Below, piece after piece: positions 56,143-64,000 of a DNA stretch of 64,000 nucleotides (position 1 is its first letter; every line of letters starts with the position of its first letter). The DNA is from Actinacidiphila cocklensis (GTDB lineage: Bacteria > Actinomycetota > Actinomycetes > Streptomycetales > Streptomycetaceae): NCBI RefSeq assembly GCF_907177275.1, contig NZ_CAJSLV010000052.1, positions 1 to 64,000 of the forward strand, written 5' to 3'. A program made the position numbers and the translations under genes. Under the pieces are notes generated by a model. The model was not told the origin of the DNA, did not search any database, and was given only the letters and a program-made list of their open reading frames with translations.

Positions 56143-57048
56143 TCAGAAACCGCCGCTGACCGTCGCGGTGGCGCCCGAGCCGTAGCCGGCGGTGACCGTG
56201 TAGCGGTCGCCGTCGGTGCCGCCCTGGCCCTGGTCGTGGTTGAACTGGCCCGAGAAGGTGTAGGAGCCCGGGCCGAGGGTCTGTCCGGCGTTGAGCGTCC
56301 AGCGGTAGACCAGGGTCTTGCCCTCGACGCTCACCTGGGCGGCGGTCCGGTCCGGTACCGACGACCACGAACCGGTGCTGGCCTCACCGTTGCTGACGGC
56401 GATGCGCAGCTCCACGGTCAGCGACGTCAGGGTCTGGGTCGTGGTCAGCTCGACGTCGCTCTGCGTCCAGTAGTCGTTGCTGCTCGCGGCGATGCCGCCG
56501 TTGGACTGCAGCGGGCCGCTGCTCGCCGGCGGCTGCGTGCCGTCGGGCGGGGCCGGCGGCACGGCCGGGGTGCCCTGCGCGTGCGTGGGCGGCGACTGGG
56601 TCGACGGCGCCGCCGGGGGCGTGCGGCCGGCCGTGCTGCGCGGGGTGGACGTGCTCCCGCGGTGCCCTGACACCGCCGTGCTGTGCCGCGGCACCGGCGC
56701 CCGCGTGTCGGCGCTGCCCGGCGTCCCGGACGCGGTGGCGGGCGGTGGCGCGGGGCTGCTCGATCCCCCCGACGTGACGACCGTGCCGGCCGGCCGGCCG
56801 TCGCCGGTCACGGCGCCCACCGCGAGCCCGCCGATGCCGATGGCGCCCGCCACCGCCGCCGTCACGGCGGTCACCCGCATCCAGGGCGCGGCCGGCGGCC
56901 GGTCGTGGCCCCTGGCGCCCGGCTCGTGCCTGCCGGAGCCGGCGCCGTCGGCGGCCATGGCGTGCTCGACCCTGGCCAGCATGCGTTCCCTGTCGGGCCG
57001 GTGGGCGTCGGCCGCGTTCCGCAGCCGCTCCGGCAGATCGGTCATCAC
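56143..57048 (-). CDS. Membrane-anchored partner of the SigE-family sigma factor
   Basis: A 301-residue protein. The cytoplasmic N-terminus (LPERLRNAADAHRPDRERMLARVEHAMA) is typical of proteins encoded after SigE-family sigmas, then a single membrane helix (about 58-80), a Pro/Thr/Ser-rich spacer (about 85-190) and an extracellular beta-rich domain with Trp residues (SNDYWTQSDVELTTTQTLTSLTVELRI). It may be an anti-sigma or sensor; no zinc HxxxCxxC is present. The start overlaps the sigma stop (GTG 57048, or ATG 57045). Confidence 0.7.
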   Translation of the reverse strand: MMTDLPERLRNAADAHRPDRERMLARVEHAMAADGAGSGRHEPGARGHDRPPAAPWMRVTAVTAAVAGAIGIGGLAVGAVTGDGRPAGTVVTSGGSSSPAPPPATASGTPGSADTRAPVPRHSTAVSGHRGSTSTPRSTAGRTPPAAPSTQSPPTHAQGTPAVPPAPPDGTQPPASSGPLQSNGGIAASSNDYWTQSDVELTTTQTLTSLTVELRIAVSNGEASTGSWSSVPDRTAAQVSVEGKTLVYRWTLNAGQTLGPGSYTFSGQFNHDQGQGGTDGDRYTVTAGYGSGATATVSGGF

Positions 57049-57758
57049 ATTCCCCGTCCCGTACGAGTACGAGCACGAGTCACAGGACCCGCCGCACCCA
57101 GCAATCGCTGTGCGCCCGGGCCGATTTCACCCGCAGCGCCGTCTGCCGCGCCGGCCGAGCCGTTCGACTGCCCGGCGCCCGGCAGGCGTTCAGGACCGGT
57201 GGAACCGCGTACGGCCGCCGATCCGGCCTCCTGCACCGTACCGGCTTCGGCCGTCCAGGGTTCGAGCAGCCTTTCCAACTCCGCGATACCGCGGGAGGTC
57301 TGGCTCTTCACCGTACCGACCGAGATGCCCAGCGCCGCCGCGGTGTCCCGCTCCGACAGGTCGAACGCGTGCCGCAGCACCACGCAGGCCCGCTTGCGGA
57401 ACGGCAGCCGCTGCAGGGCCTCCCGCAGGTCGAGCACCGCGGGCAGGTCGGGTCCCTCGGTGCGCTCCGGGCTGTGCGACCAGAACAGCGCGATCCGCCG
57501 CCGCTCGCGCACCGCGCTGCGTATCCGCGAACGGGCCAGGTTGGCCACCACGCCGCGCGCGTACGCCACCGGGTGGTCCGCGTCCCGCACCCGGTCCCAG
57601 CGCCGCCACAGCGCCACCAGGGCGTCCGCGGCGAGGTCGTCCGCGGCGTCCGCCTCACCGGTCAACAGATGTGCCAGACGGGAGAGTTCGGCGTAATGCC
57701 GTTCGAAGAACGCGTGGAACGCGACGGCATCGTCGTCGACGGCAGTGCCCACGGTCAC
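57045..57758 (-). CDS. SigE-family ECF sigma factor
   Basis: A sigma factor of about 237 residues: region 2 with FHAFFERHYAELSRLAHLLTGEADAADDLAADALVALWRRWDRV, region 4 with LPFRKRACVVLRHAFDLSERDTAAALGISVGTVKSQTSRGI. A Gly/Ala-rich C-terminal extension of about 65 residues follows. The start could be GTG 57785, 57758 or 57752. It is coupled to a membrane-anchored partner. The target promoters are unknown. Confidence 0.88.
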   Translation of the reverse strand: MTVGTAVDDDAVAFHAFFERHYAELSRLAHLLTGEADAADDLAADALVALWRRWDRVRDADHPVAYARGVVANLARSRIRSAVRERRRIALFWSHSPERTEGPDLPAVLDLREALQRLPFRKRACVVLRHAFDLSERDTAAALGISVGTVKSQTSRGIAELERLLEPWTAEAGTVQEAGSAAVRGSTGPERLPGAGQSNGSAGAADGAAGEIGPGAQRLLGAAGPVTRARTRTGRGM

Positions 57759-57910
57759 CTCTTCCTGCCCGGACCTCCCCGCCACGGCGCGGCGAGAGCG
57801 TAGCAGCGGGGAAAGCCTCTGGGCAGAGGTCGGGAATCATCTTCTTCCCCGTGGTAACCGCTGGTCGACGCGGTGTTGCCGGTGAGTGCCCGCGGCAACC
57901 GCCGGTGGCA

Positions 57911-58705
57911 TCAGCCGCCGGCGCGCACGCAGCGCTGCACCCGGGTCACCAGCGGCAGGTCGAACCCGTCTTCCGACACCTCCGGGCGCGACCGCAGGTA
58001 CGCCCTGATGCGCTCCTTGGCCTCGTCGCGCTCCGCGGGTTCGAGCACCAGCATGTGCGAGTGGGTCGCGATGGTGGCGATCAGCGAGTCGGCGGTACGC
58101 CGCAGCGTGTGCGGGAAGTCGGCGTCGCGCGCGGGGTCGAACGCCGGGTCGGGTGCGAGCCTGGTGCCCGGCCGCGTCGCCCAGCCGAGGTACGACACCT
58201 GGCTCGGGGAGACCTCGCCGAGCCCGGCGATCCACTCCACCCGGTCGTCGTCGGCGTTCGACAGCGTCGCCAGCGGCCCGCCGGGCCGCAGCACCCGGGC
58301 GATCTCGGGCAGCGCCCTGCTCTGGTCGAACCAGTGGATCGCCTGCCCGACCACGACCGCGTCCACCGAGGCGTCCGGCAGCGGTATCCGCTCGGCGGAG
58401 CCGGCCAGCGCGGTGGCCTGCGGGGCCTGGCGGCGCAGCTCGTCGAGCATCGCCGGGTCCGGCTCCACCGCGGTCACCCGGTGGCCGAGGGCGAGCAGCC
58501 CCAATGTCAGCTTGCCGGTGCCGGCGGCCAGGTCCAGGACGTGCAGGCCTGCGGCCTGCCGCCCGGTGGCCGGTGCCAGCGCCCACGCGACGGCCTCGGC
58601 CGGATAGTCGGGGCGGTGCGCGGCGTACTCGGCCGCGGCGGCCCCGAAGGAGGAGCGGCGCCTGGCGTAAAGCTCCGGGTCGTACCCGGTCCCCTGATTG
58701 CCCAT
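57911..58705 (-). CDS. Class I SAM-dependent methyltransferase
   Basis: A 264-residue methyltransferase: motif I VLDLAAGTGKLTLGLL, then TAVEPDPAMLDEL, VVVGQAIHWFD and the LRPGG motif. The pattern of FGAAAAEYAAHRPDYP at the front is common to UbiE-like proteins in actinobacteria. The substrate is unknown. It has ordinary base use and stands alone between the sigma pair and iclR. Confidence 0.85.
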   Translation of the reverse strand: MGNQGTGYDPELYARRRSSFGAAAAEYAAHRPDYPAEAVAWALAPATGRQAAGLHVLDLAAGTGKLTLGLLALGHRVTAVEPDPAMLDELRRQAPQATALAGSAERIPLPDASVDAVVVGQAIHWFDQSRALPEIARVLRPGGPLATLSNADDDRVEWIAGLGEVSPSQVSYLGWATRPGTRLAPDPAFDPARDADFPHTLRRTADSLIATIATHSHMLVLEPAERDEAKERIRAYLRSRPEVSEDGFDLPLVTRVQRCVRAGG

Positions 58706-58757
58706 GCCCCGACCCTACGTTCGGCCCCGGACGGCCTGGCGGGCGGGCGGGCACCCC

Positions 58758-59528
58758 TCAGAGGCGGCGGGTGGCCAGCAGGAGGCGGTCGCGGGCGTCG
58801 AAGAGGGCGTCCTTGATCATCTGCTCGTGCGCGGCCGTCAGCCGGGCGACCGGCACCGAGCAGCTCACCGCGTCGCGCGCCGGGGTCCGGTAGGGCACCG
58901 CGATGCCGAAGCAGCGCAGCCCCAGGGTGTTCTCCTCGCGGTCCACCGCGAAACCCTGCTCGCGGATGACGGCCAGCTCGGCGATCAGCTTCTCCCGGTC
59001 GGTGTGCGTGTGCTCGGTGAGCGGCTCCAGCGTCTCCGGCAGCAGCTTGCGCACCTGCTCGTCGGTGTACGTGGCGAGCAGTGCCTTGCCCAGCGACGTG
59101 GAGTGCGCGGGCAGCCGCCGGCCGACCCGGGTGAAGGGCCGCAGGTAGTGCTGCGACTGCCGGGTCGCCAGGTAGACGATGCTGGTGCCGTCCAGCCGCG
59201 CCAGGTGGATGGTCTCGCTGGTGTCGTCCGACATCCGGTCGAGCGTCGGCCGGGCCGCGGCCACGACCTCGTCGCCGTCGATGTAGGAGGTGCCGACCAG
59301 CAGGGCGCGCACCCCGATGCCGTAGCGCGTACCGGTCGCGTCGGTCTCGATCCAGCCCAGGTCGACGAGGGTGCGCAGCAGCATGTAGAGGCTCGACTTG
59401 GGGTAGCCGACGGATTCCTGCACGGATGCCAGGCTGTGCATACCGGGGCGGCCGGCGAAGAACTCCAGCAGCTCCACCGTGCGGACGGCGGACTTGACCT
59501 GGGAACCGGCTCCCTCGGCAGCACCCAT
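58758..59528 (-). CDS. IclR-family transcriptional regulator of the uronate locus
   Basis: A 256-residue IclR protein: N-terminal winged helix (VKSAVRTVELLEFFAG; VGYPKSSLYMLLRTLVDLGW), and the C-terminal ligand domain (LPAHSTSLGKALLA, REQGFAVDREENTLGLRCFGIAVPYR). It is divergent from the semialdehyde dehydrogenase, with a perfect 8-bp-arm inverted repeat between them. It is likely to repress the uronate/glucarate genes in the absence of substrate. ATG 59528 is chosen. Confidence 0.88.
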   Translation of the reverse strand: MGAAEGAGSQVKSAVRTVELLEFFAGRPGMHSLASVQESVGYPKSSLYMLLRTLVDLGWIETDATGTRYGIGVRALLVGTSYIDGDEVVAAARPTLDRMSDDTSETIHLARLDGTSIVYLATRQSQHYLRPFTRVGRRLPAHSTSLGKALLATYTDEQVRKLLPETLEPLTEHTHTDREKLIAELAVIREQGFAVDREENTLGLRCFGIAVPYRTPARDAVSCSVPVARLTAAHEQMIKDALFDARDRLLLATRRL

Positions 59529-59596
59529 TGCGCTCGACCCCTCTTGTTCGGCCGGGAGGCCCGGACGTAGGCTCCCCAAAGATTCACATCTGAAGA

Positions 59597-59620
59597 CGTC
59601 GTTCAGTATATAGAACGACG
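59597..59620. promoter_or_regulatory. Perfect IclR-type operator between iclR and the aldehyde dehydrogenase
   Basis: CGTCGTTC-AGTATATA-GAACGACG: 8-bp exact arms around an AT-rich 8-nt centre. A promoter with TTCACA (59583-59588) and TATATA (59607-59612) would have its -10 inside the site. Similar sites at 53702 and 53797 flank the udh/kdgD promoter. Confidence 0.65.
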
Positions 59621-59655
59621 ACGGTATCCAGTACGGAAATGTGGAGGTTATTCCG

Positions 59656-61170
59656 GTGGCTGTACCAGTCTGGAGCGTCGACCCCCGTAGCGGAAAGCAG
59701 CGCGAGCAGGTCGCCGTCGAGGCCACGGCGGAGGAAGTCGACGCCGCTGTCCGCGCCGCCGCCGCCGCGATCCCCGCTCTCGCCGACCGCAGCGTACGCT
59801 CCCGGCTGCTGCGTGCGGCTGCCGGGGCGCTGGAGGAATCGGCCGCCGAGGTCGTCGCCACCGCCGACGCCGAGACCGCGCTCGGCGTGCCCCGGCTGAC
59901 GGGGGAGCTGGCCCGTACCGCCTACCAGCTGCGCGCCTTCGCCGAGGTCGTGGACGAGGGCGCCTTCCTCGACGTGATCATCGACCACGCCGACCCCGCC
60001 GCGCAGCCCATCCCGCGGCCCGACCTGCGCCGGATGAAGATCCCGCTCGGCGTCGTGGCCGTCTACGCCGCGAGCAACTTCCCGCTGGCCTTCTCCGTCC
60101 CCGGCGGCGACACCGCCAGCGCGCTGGCCGCGGGCTGCCCGGTCGTCGTCAAGGCGCACCCGGACCACCCGGCCACCTCCGCGCTGTGCGCCGAACTGCT
60201 GCGCGGCGCCGCGGTGTCCGTCGGCCTGCCCGCCGACACGGTGGTGCTGCTGCACGGCTTCCAGGCCGGCGTCGAGCTGGTACGCCACCCGGTGGTCGCC
60301 GCCGCGGGCTTCACCGGGTCCGTCCCCGGCGGCCGCGCGCTCTACGACGCCGCCGCGGCCCGCCCCCAGCCGATCCCCTTCTACGGCGAGCTGGGCAGCC
60401 TCAACCCGGTCGTCGTCACCGGCGCGGCCGCCGCCGAGCGGGCCGAGCAGATCGGCAGCGGGCTGGCGGGGTCCTTCACGCTCGGGGCCGGGCAGTTCTG
60501 CACCAAGCCGGGCCTGGTGCTCGCGCCGGCCGGCCAGGACGGCGACCGGCTGGTGGCCGCGCTCACCGCCGCCGCGGGCGAGGCGGCGCCGGGGGTGCTG
60601 CTCGACTCCCGCATGCGGGACAACTTCCTCAAGGGCGCCGCCGCCCGCGCCGCGCTGCCCGGCGTGTCCGCGCCGGTCGCCGCCGCGGGGGAGGGCGAGA
60701 CGGGGGTACGCCCCGGCTTCGTGACCGTGCCCGCCGCCGAACTGTCGGACCTGCTGCTGGAGGAGTGCTTCGGGCCGCTGACCGTGGTCGTACGGTACGG
60801 CTCCGCGCAGGAGCTGGCCGCCGTCCTGGACCGGCTGCCGGGCAACCTCACCGCGACGGCGCACCTCGGCTCCGCCGAGGCCGAGGAGGAGGGCGGGGCC
60901 GCGGCGGACCTGCTCGCGCGGCTCACCGCGGTCGCCGGCCGCGTCCTGGTCAACGGCTGGCCGACCGGGGTCGCCGTCGCGCCCGCCCAGCACCACGGCG
61001 GGCCGTACCCGGCCACGACCTCGACGTCCACCTCGGTGGGCGGCACCGCCATCGAGCGCTGGCTGCGCCCGGTCGCCTACCAGGACACCCCGCCGGCCCT
61101 GCTCCCGCCCGAGCTTCGCGAGTCCAACCCGCTGGGCGTCCCCCGCCGGGTGGACGGCACCCGCGCGTAA
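59656..61170 (+). CDS. Alpha-ketoglutarate semialdehyde dehydrogenase
   Basis: A 504-residue aldehyde dehydrogenase: VVAVYAASNFPLAFSVPGGD, VVKAHPDHPATS, FYGELGSLNPVVV with the general-base Glu, LGAGQFCTKPGLV with the catalytic Cys, EECFGPLTVVVRY. This subfamily oxidises 2,5-dioxovalerate to alpha-ketoglutarate at the end of uronate/glucarate breakdown. GTG 59656 is chosen because GGAGG (59643-59647) is its RBS; the GTG at 59641 is part of that RBS region. It is divergent from iclR. Confidence 0.88.
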   Translation: MAVPVWSVDPRSGKQREQVAVEATAEEVDAAVRAAAAAIPALADRSVRSRLLRAAAGALEESAAEVVATADAETALGVPRLTGELARTAYQLRAFAEVVDEGAFLDVIIDHADPAAQPIPRPDLRRMKIPLGVVAVYAASNFPLAFSVPGGDTASALAAGCPVVVKAHPDHPATSALCAELLRGAAVSVGLPADTVVLLHGFQAGVELVRHPVVAAAGFTGSVPGGRALYDAAAARPQPIPFYGELGSLNPVVVTGAAAAERAEQIGSGLAGSFTLGAGQFCTKPGLVLAPAGQDGDRLVAALTAAAGEAAPGVLLDSRMRDNFLKGAAARAALPGVSAPVAAAGEGETGVRPGFVTVPAAELSDLLLEECFGPLTVVVRYGSAQELAAVLDRLPGNLTATAHLGSAEAEEEGGAAADLLARLTAVAGRVLVNGWPTGVAVAPAQHHGGPYPATTSTSTSVGGTAIERWLRPVAYQDTPPALLPPELRESNPLGVPRRVDGTRA

Positions 61171-61194
61171 GCGCTCCGCAGGGCGCCCCGAGAA

Positions 61195-61305
61195 ACCATC
61201 GGCCGGTGGTCCGGCGCGCACCGAACAGCCACTTCGGCATGCCGTCTTGGGCCGGTCGCGCAGTTCCGCCCCCAGCGCTTCGCCTGGGGGTACCCCCAGC
61301 ACTCC
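61195..61305 (+). repeat. Dispersed intergenic repeat, copy d
   Basis: The core at 61257-61300 (GCGCAGTTCCGCCCCCAGC, GCTTCGCCTGGGGGT, ACCCCCAGC) plus the outer GGTGGTCCGG...ACCGAACAGCC. It shares about 110 nt with copy a and lies between convergent genes. Confidence 0.75.
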
Positions 61306-61364
61306 TCGGGGGCGCGCGACCGGTCACCCACCCGGCGGTGGGCCGGGGCGGGCCGAACGGCTGC

Positions 61365-62804
61365 TCACGGGCGGCGACGCCTGGCGTCCCGTCGGCGGCT
61401 ACGGTCCGCAGGAGCGGGGCGCAGGGCGAGAGCGGTGGCGAGGGCCGTCAGCGAGACGAGGGCCGCCGAGATCACCAGGCTGACGCGCATGCCGGTCAGG
61501 AAGTGGGACCGGTCGGCGACCAGCGAGCCGAACAGGGCCACGCTCAGGCCGCCGGCGACCTGGCGGGCCGCGTTGAGGACGCCGGCGGCCAGCCCTGCGC
61601 GCTCCGCGGGGACGGCGCCCATGGCGGCGGCCGTCAGCGGCGGGACGGCCAGCGCGCCGCCCAGGCCCAGCGGCATCATCGCGACAGCCAGCAGCGCGGC
61701 CGGGGTGCCCGTGCCGACGGGCAGCAGCAGGAGCAGTCCCGCGGCCATCAGCAGCTGACCGGCGATCATCGGCAGCCGCGGGCCGTAGCGGTTGGTGATC
61801 CGGCCCGCGACCACGTTGACCGTGGAGATCAGCACCGTCATCGGCAGGAACATCAGGCCCGCGGTGAGCGCGGACTGCCCGCGCAGCTCCTGGAAGAACA
61901 GGCCGAGGACGAAGAACATCCCGTAGAAGCCCACGCTGAGCGCCGCGCCCGCCGCGATCGAGACGGTGACGACACGGCTGCGGAACAGGCCGAGCGGCAC
62001 CACCGGGTGCGGGTGCCTGGACTCGACCAGGAAGAACGCGGCGGTCGCCACGACCGCCACCCCCGCCGCGGCCCACCCGGCGCCGCCGCCCTCGACCACC
62101 GCGAAGGTCAGCGCCGCCAGCGCGACGACCGCGGTGAGCTGGCCGGGCACGTCCAGCGGCGCCCGGCGGCGTTCGGTGCGGCCGCTGCGGGACGAGAGCC
62201 ACAGGGCGAGCACCGCGAAGGGCAGGTTCACCAGGAAGATGCCGCGCCAGTTCCACGCCGTGGTCAGCGCGCCGCCGGCGACCGGGCCGAGCGCGATCGC
62301 CGAGGAACCGCCCACCGCCCACAGCGAGATGGCCCTGGCCCGCCGGGCCGCGTCCGGGTAGGCCTGCCTGACCAGGGCGAGCGAGGACGGCAGGACGACC
62401 GCGGCGGCCGCGCCCTGCAGCACCCTGGCGACGATGAGCACCCCGAGCCCGGGCGCCGCGCCGCAGGCGAGCGAGGCGACCGCGAAGACCGCGACACCGC
62501 CGGTGAAGGCCCGCCCGGCGCCGATCCGGTCGGACAGCGCGCCGGTGGACAGCATCAGCGCGGCGAAGGCCAGCGTGTAGCCGTCCACCACCCACTGCAG
62601 CGCGGACAGCCCGCCGTGCAGGTCGCCGCCGATCGCGGGCAGCGCCACGTTGACCACGGAGGCGTCGAGGGTGATGAGGAAGAAGCCGAGCAGCGCGGCG
62701 GCCAGGGTGCGGCCGGCCGCCACGGGGCGCCCGGACGGTGCCCGGTCCCCGGTGGGGGAGGGGAGCAGCCCGGCGCGTGCGGTGAGTTCGGGTGGCATGC
62801 CCAC
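61365..62804 (-). CDS. MFS exporter, EmrB/QacA (DHA2) family
   Basis: A 479-residue transporter with about 14 hydrophobic segments and DHA2 motifs: ITLDASVVNVALPAI in helix 1, STGALSDRIGAGRAF in loop 2-3, ARVLQGAAAAVVLPSSLAL, and SALTAGLMFLPM. Likely drug or toxic-metabolite efflux. GTG 62804 or ATG 62798 is the start. It is divergent from the GlxA-type regulator, which may control it. Its C-terminus is basic. Confidence 0.9.
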   Translation of the reverse strand: MGMPPELTARAGLLPSPTGDRAPSGRPVAAGRTLAAALLGFFLITLDASVVNVALPAIGGDLHGGLSALQWVVDGYTLAFAALMLSTGALSDRIGAGRAFTGGVAVFAVASLACGAAPGLGVLIVARVLQGAAAAVVLPSSLALVRQAYPDAARRARAISLWAVGGSSAIALGPVAGGALTTAWNWRGIFLVNLPFAVLALWLSSRSGRTERRRAPLDVPGQLTAVVALAALTFAVVEGGGAGWAAAGVAVVATAAFFLVESRHPHPVVPLGLFRSRVVTVSIAAGAALSVGFYGMFFVLGLFFQELRGQSALTAGLMFLPMTVLISTVNVVAGRITNRYGPRLPMIAGQLLMAAGLLLLLPVGTGTPAALLAVAMMPLGLGGALAVPPLTAAAMGAVPAERAGLAAGVLNAARQVAGGLSVALFGSLVADRSHFLTGMRVSLVISAALVSLTALATALALRPAPADRSRRRDARRRRP

Positions 62805-62869
62805 CAGCGTGGCCGTGCCCGCCGCCGTACAGTAGTGGCCGCAATGCCAAACACCCGGAGGTTCTGGCC

Positions 62870-63898
62870 ATGCCCGTGACGTCCGCCCCGGCCACCGCGG
62901 TATCCGGTGTGGCCGCCGCGTCCGCGCGGCCCGGTGCCGCCCGCCGCCCGCACCGCGTCGCGGTCATCGGCGCCCAGCCGGTGTCCATGTTCAACCTCGC
63001 CGTCCCTGACATGCTCTTCGCCAAGGTCGAGGTGGACGGCCGGCCCGGCTACGAGGTCGAGCTGTGCACCCCCGAGCCCGGCGTCGTCGGCACCAGCGGC
63101 GGCGCCGACATCGTGATCCGCAGCGGGCTCGACGCGGTGGAGCGGGCCGACACCGTGATCGTGGCGGGCACCGGCTCCCGGGCGGACCCCGACCCGCGGG
63201 TGCTGGCCGCGCTGCGCGCCGCCGCGGCGGCCGGCAAGCGGATCGCCTCGATCTGCACCGGCGCCTTCCTGCTGGCCGAGGCGGGCCTGCTCGACGGCCG
63301 CAGGGCCACCACGTACTGGACCTACACCGGCGAGTTCACCGAGCGCTACCCGGCCGTCGACGTGCAGCCCGACGTCCTGTTCGTGCAGGACGGCCCGCTG
63401 GTGACGTCGTCGGGATACGCGGCGGGCATCGACCTGTGCCTGCACATCATCCGCACCGACTACGGCGCCGCCGTCGCCAACAGCGTGGCACGGCACGCGC
63501 TGGTGGCACCCGTACGGCCGGGCGGCCAGGCGCAGTTCACCGAGACGCCGCTGCCCGCCGAGACGGGCACGTCCCTCGCCGAGACCCGCGCCTGGGCGAT
63601 GACCCGGCTCGACCAGCCGCTCACCCTGACCGACCTGGCCCGGCACGCGGCCGTCAGCGTCCGCACCCTGACCCGGCGCTTCCACGCCGAGACCGGGCTC
63701 AGCCCGCTGCAGTGGCTGCTGCACCAGCGGCTGGAGCGGGCGCGCGAGCTGCTGGAGACCACCGCGCTGCCGGTCGACCTGGTCGCCAGGGCCAGCGGCC
63801 TGGGCACCGCGGACTCGCTGCGCCAGCACCTGCTGCGCCGGGTCGGCCTGACCCCCAGCGACTACCGCAGCAGTTTCAGCCGGCTGACCGCGGTCTGA
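62870..63898 (+). CDS. GlxA-type AraC-family regulator (DJ-1/PfpI domain)
   Basis: A 342-residue regulator with an N-terminal DJ-1/PfpI-like domain (VGTSGGADIVI; VIVAGTGSRADP; IASICTGAFLLAEAGLLDGR, with the nucleophile-elbow Cys) and a C-terminal AraC DNA-binding part (TLTDLARHAAVSVRTLTRRFHAETGLSPLQWLLHQRLERA). ATG 62870 has GGAGG upstream. It faces the MFS exporter across about 65 nt and probably regulates it. Confidence 0.9.
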   Translation: MPVTSAPATAVSGVAAASARPGAARRPHRVAVIGAQPVSMFNLAVPDMLFAKVEVDGRPGYEVELCTPEPGVVGTSGGADIVIRSGLDAVERADTVIVAGTGSRADPDPRVLAALRAAAAAGKRIASICTGAFLLAEAGLLDGRRATTYWTYTGEFTERYPAVDVQPDVLFVQDGPLVTSSGYAAGIDLCLHIIRTDYGAAVANSVARHALVAPVRPGGQAQFTETPLPAETGTSLAETRAWAMTRLDQPLTLTDLARHAAVSVRTLTRRFHAETGLSPLQWLLHQRLERARELLETTALPVDLVARASGLGTADSLRQHLLRRVGLTPSDYRSSFSRLTAV

Positions 63899-63925
63899 CG
63901 GCGCCCGACCTCGTACAGTGCGGTC

Positions 63926-64000
63926 ATGGGCGACGTGCTGCACATCAGAGGCCGGATCCTGGCGGGACCGGACGACGTACGCGACGAACTGTGGGTGGTC
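63926..64000 (+). CDS. Start of an amidohydrolase-like protein (cut by window end)
   Basis: ATG 63926 opens 25 codons that run to the window edge: MGDVLHIRGRILAGPDDV, then RDELWVV. This is typical of the N-terminus of amidohydrolase-type enzymes that begin with a short beta-strand domain. It lies 27 nt after the GlxA regulator on the same strand. The function is not assignable. Confidence 0.45.
   Translation, partial: MGDVLHIRGRILAGPDDVRDELWVV

Noticed and set aside
60186-62879. An 897-codon plus-strand frame over the aldehyde dehydrogenase and MFS genes
   Set aside because: It is a shifted-frame and antisense shadow across two certain genes and the repeat, without domains.

Overview
The window is a very GC-rich actinobacterial chromosome segment, almost certainly from a Streptomyces-type organism (Streptomycetaceae). 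The evidence is strong third-position GC bias, many GTG starts, ATGA/GTGA stop-start overlaps, a WhiA sporulation regulator, an RbpA-family RNA polymerase-binding protein, a mycothiol-type enzyme, OpcA beside zwf, and a SufR-headed suf operon. From memory, the order uvrA-uvrC-rapZ-yvcK-whiA-gap-pgk-tpiA-secG-pgi-zwf-tal-tkt-ctaB-ctaA-suf is that of the conserved Streptomyces core. No mobile element, CRISPR array, rRNA or tRNA was seen.

Layout. 1-6.8 kb: end of an FtsK-like gene lacking a visible Walker A, a TerC membrane protein, a CtaG-type oxidase assembly factor, a WYL regulator facing a small two-gene unit across a perfect 27-bp palindrome, an MBL hydrolase and a mycothiol-dependent-isomerase-like protein. 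7-15.6 kb: DNA repair (uvrA, uvrC), a Rieske lipoprotein, and the coupled rapZ-yvcK-whiA unit. 15.8-28.4 kb: central carbon metabolism, with gap-pgk-tpiA, secG, an RbpA paralogue and pgi on the plus strand, then the pentose-phosphate operon tkt-tal-zwf-opcA-pgl on the minus strand. 28.7-34.2 kb: heme A synthesis (ctaB, ctaA), an amidohydrolase-like protein and a drug/lipid-type ABC exporter pair. 34.3-41 kb: the complete sufR-B-D-Rieske-C-S-U-DUF59 iron-sulfur assembly operon, with a CAAC-N6-GTTG SufR-type operator lying on the sufR start codon.

41-64 kb is more accessory: a DUF2264 protein behind a perfect 14-bp-stem inverted repeat, dapD, an FMN-type protein, a membrane protein with CorA-like topology, an acidic conserved protein, a Tat-exported PhoX-like protein with a candidate PHO box, a secreted HNH protein with the tail of a second HNH protein beside it, a tandem TerD protein, a hydrolase, and a hexuronate oxidation locus. 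In that locus, uronate dehydrogenase faces 5-keto-4-deoxyglucarate dehydratase plus an unrecognised barrel-like protein, and an IclR regulator faces alpha-ketoglutarate semialdehyde dehydrogenase. A sigma/anti-sigma-like pair and a methyltransferase sit between the two halves. Related GTTC-N8-GAAC-type sites lie in both divergent promoter regions and suggest one regulon. The window ends with an MFS exporter, a GlxA-type regulator and the start of one more gene.

A roughly 45-110 bp intergenic repeat occurs four times (29.8, 44.7, 46.2 and 61.2 kb), two copies in each orientation. The best candidates for undescribed biology are the uronate locus with its unknown gene and shared operators, the DUF2264 gene with its hairpin/operator, and the WYL palindrome module.
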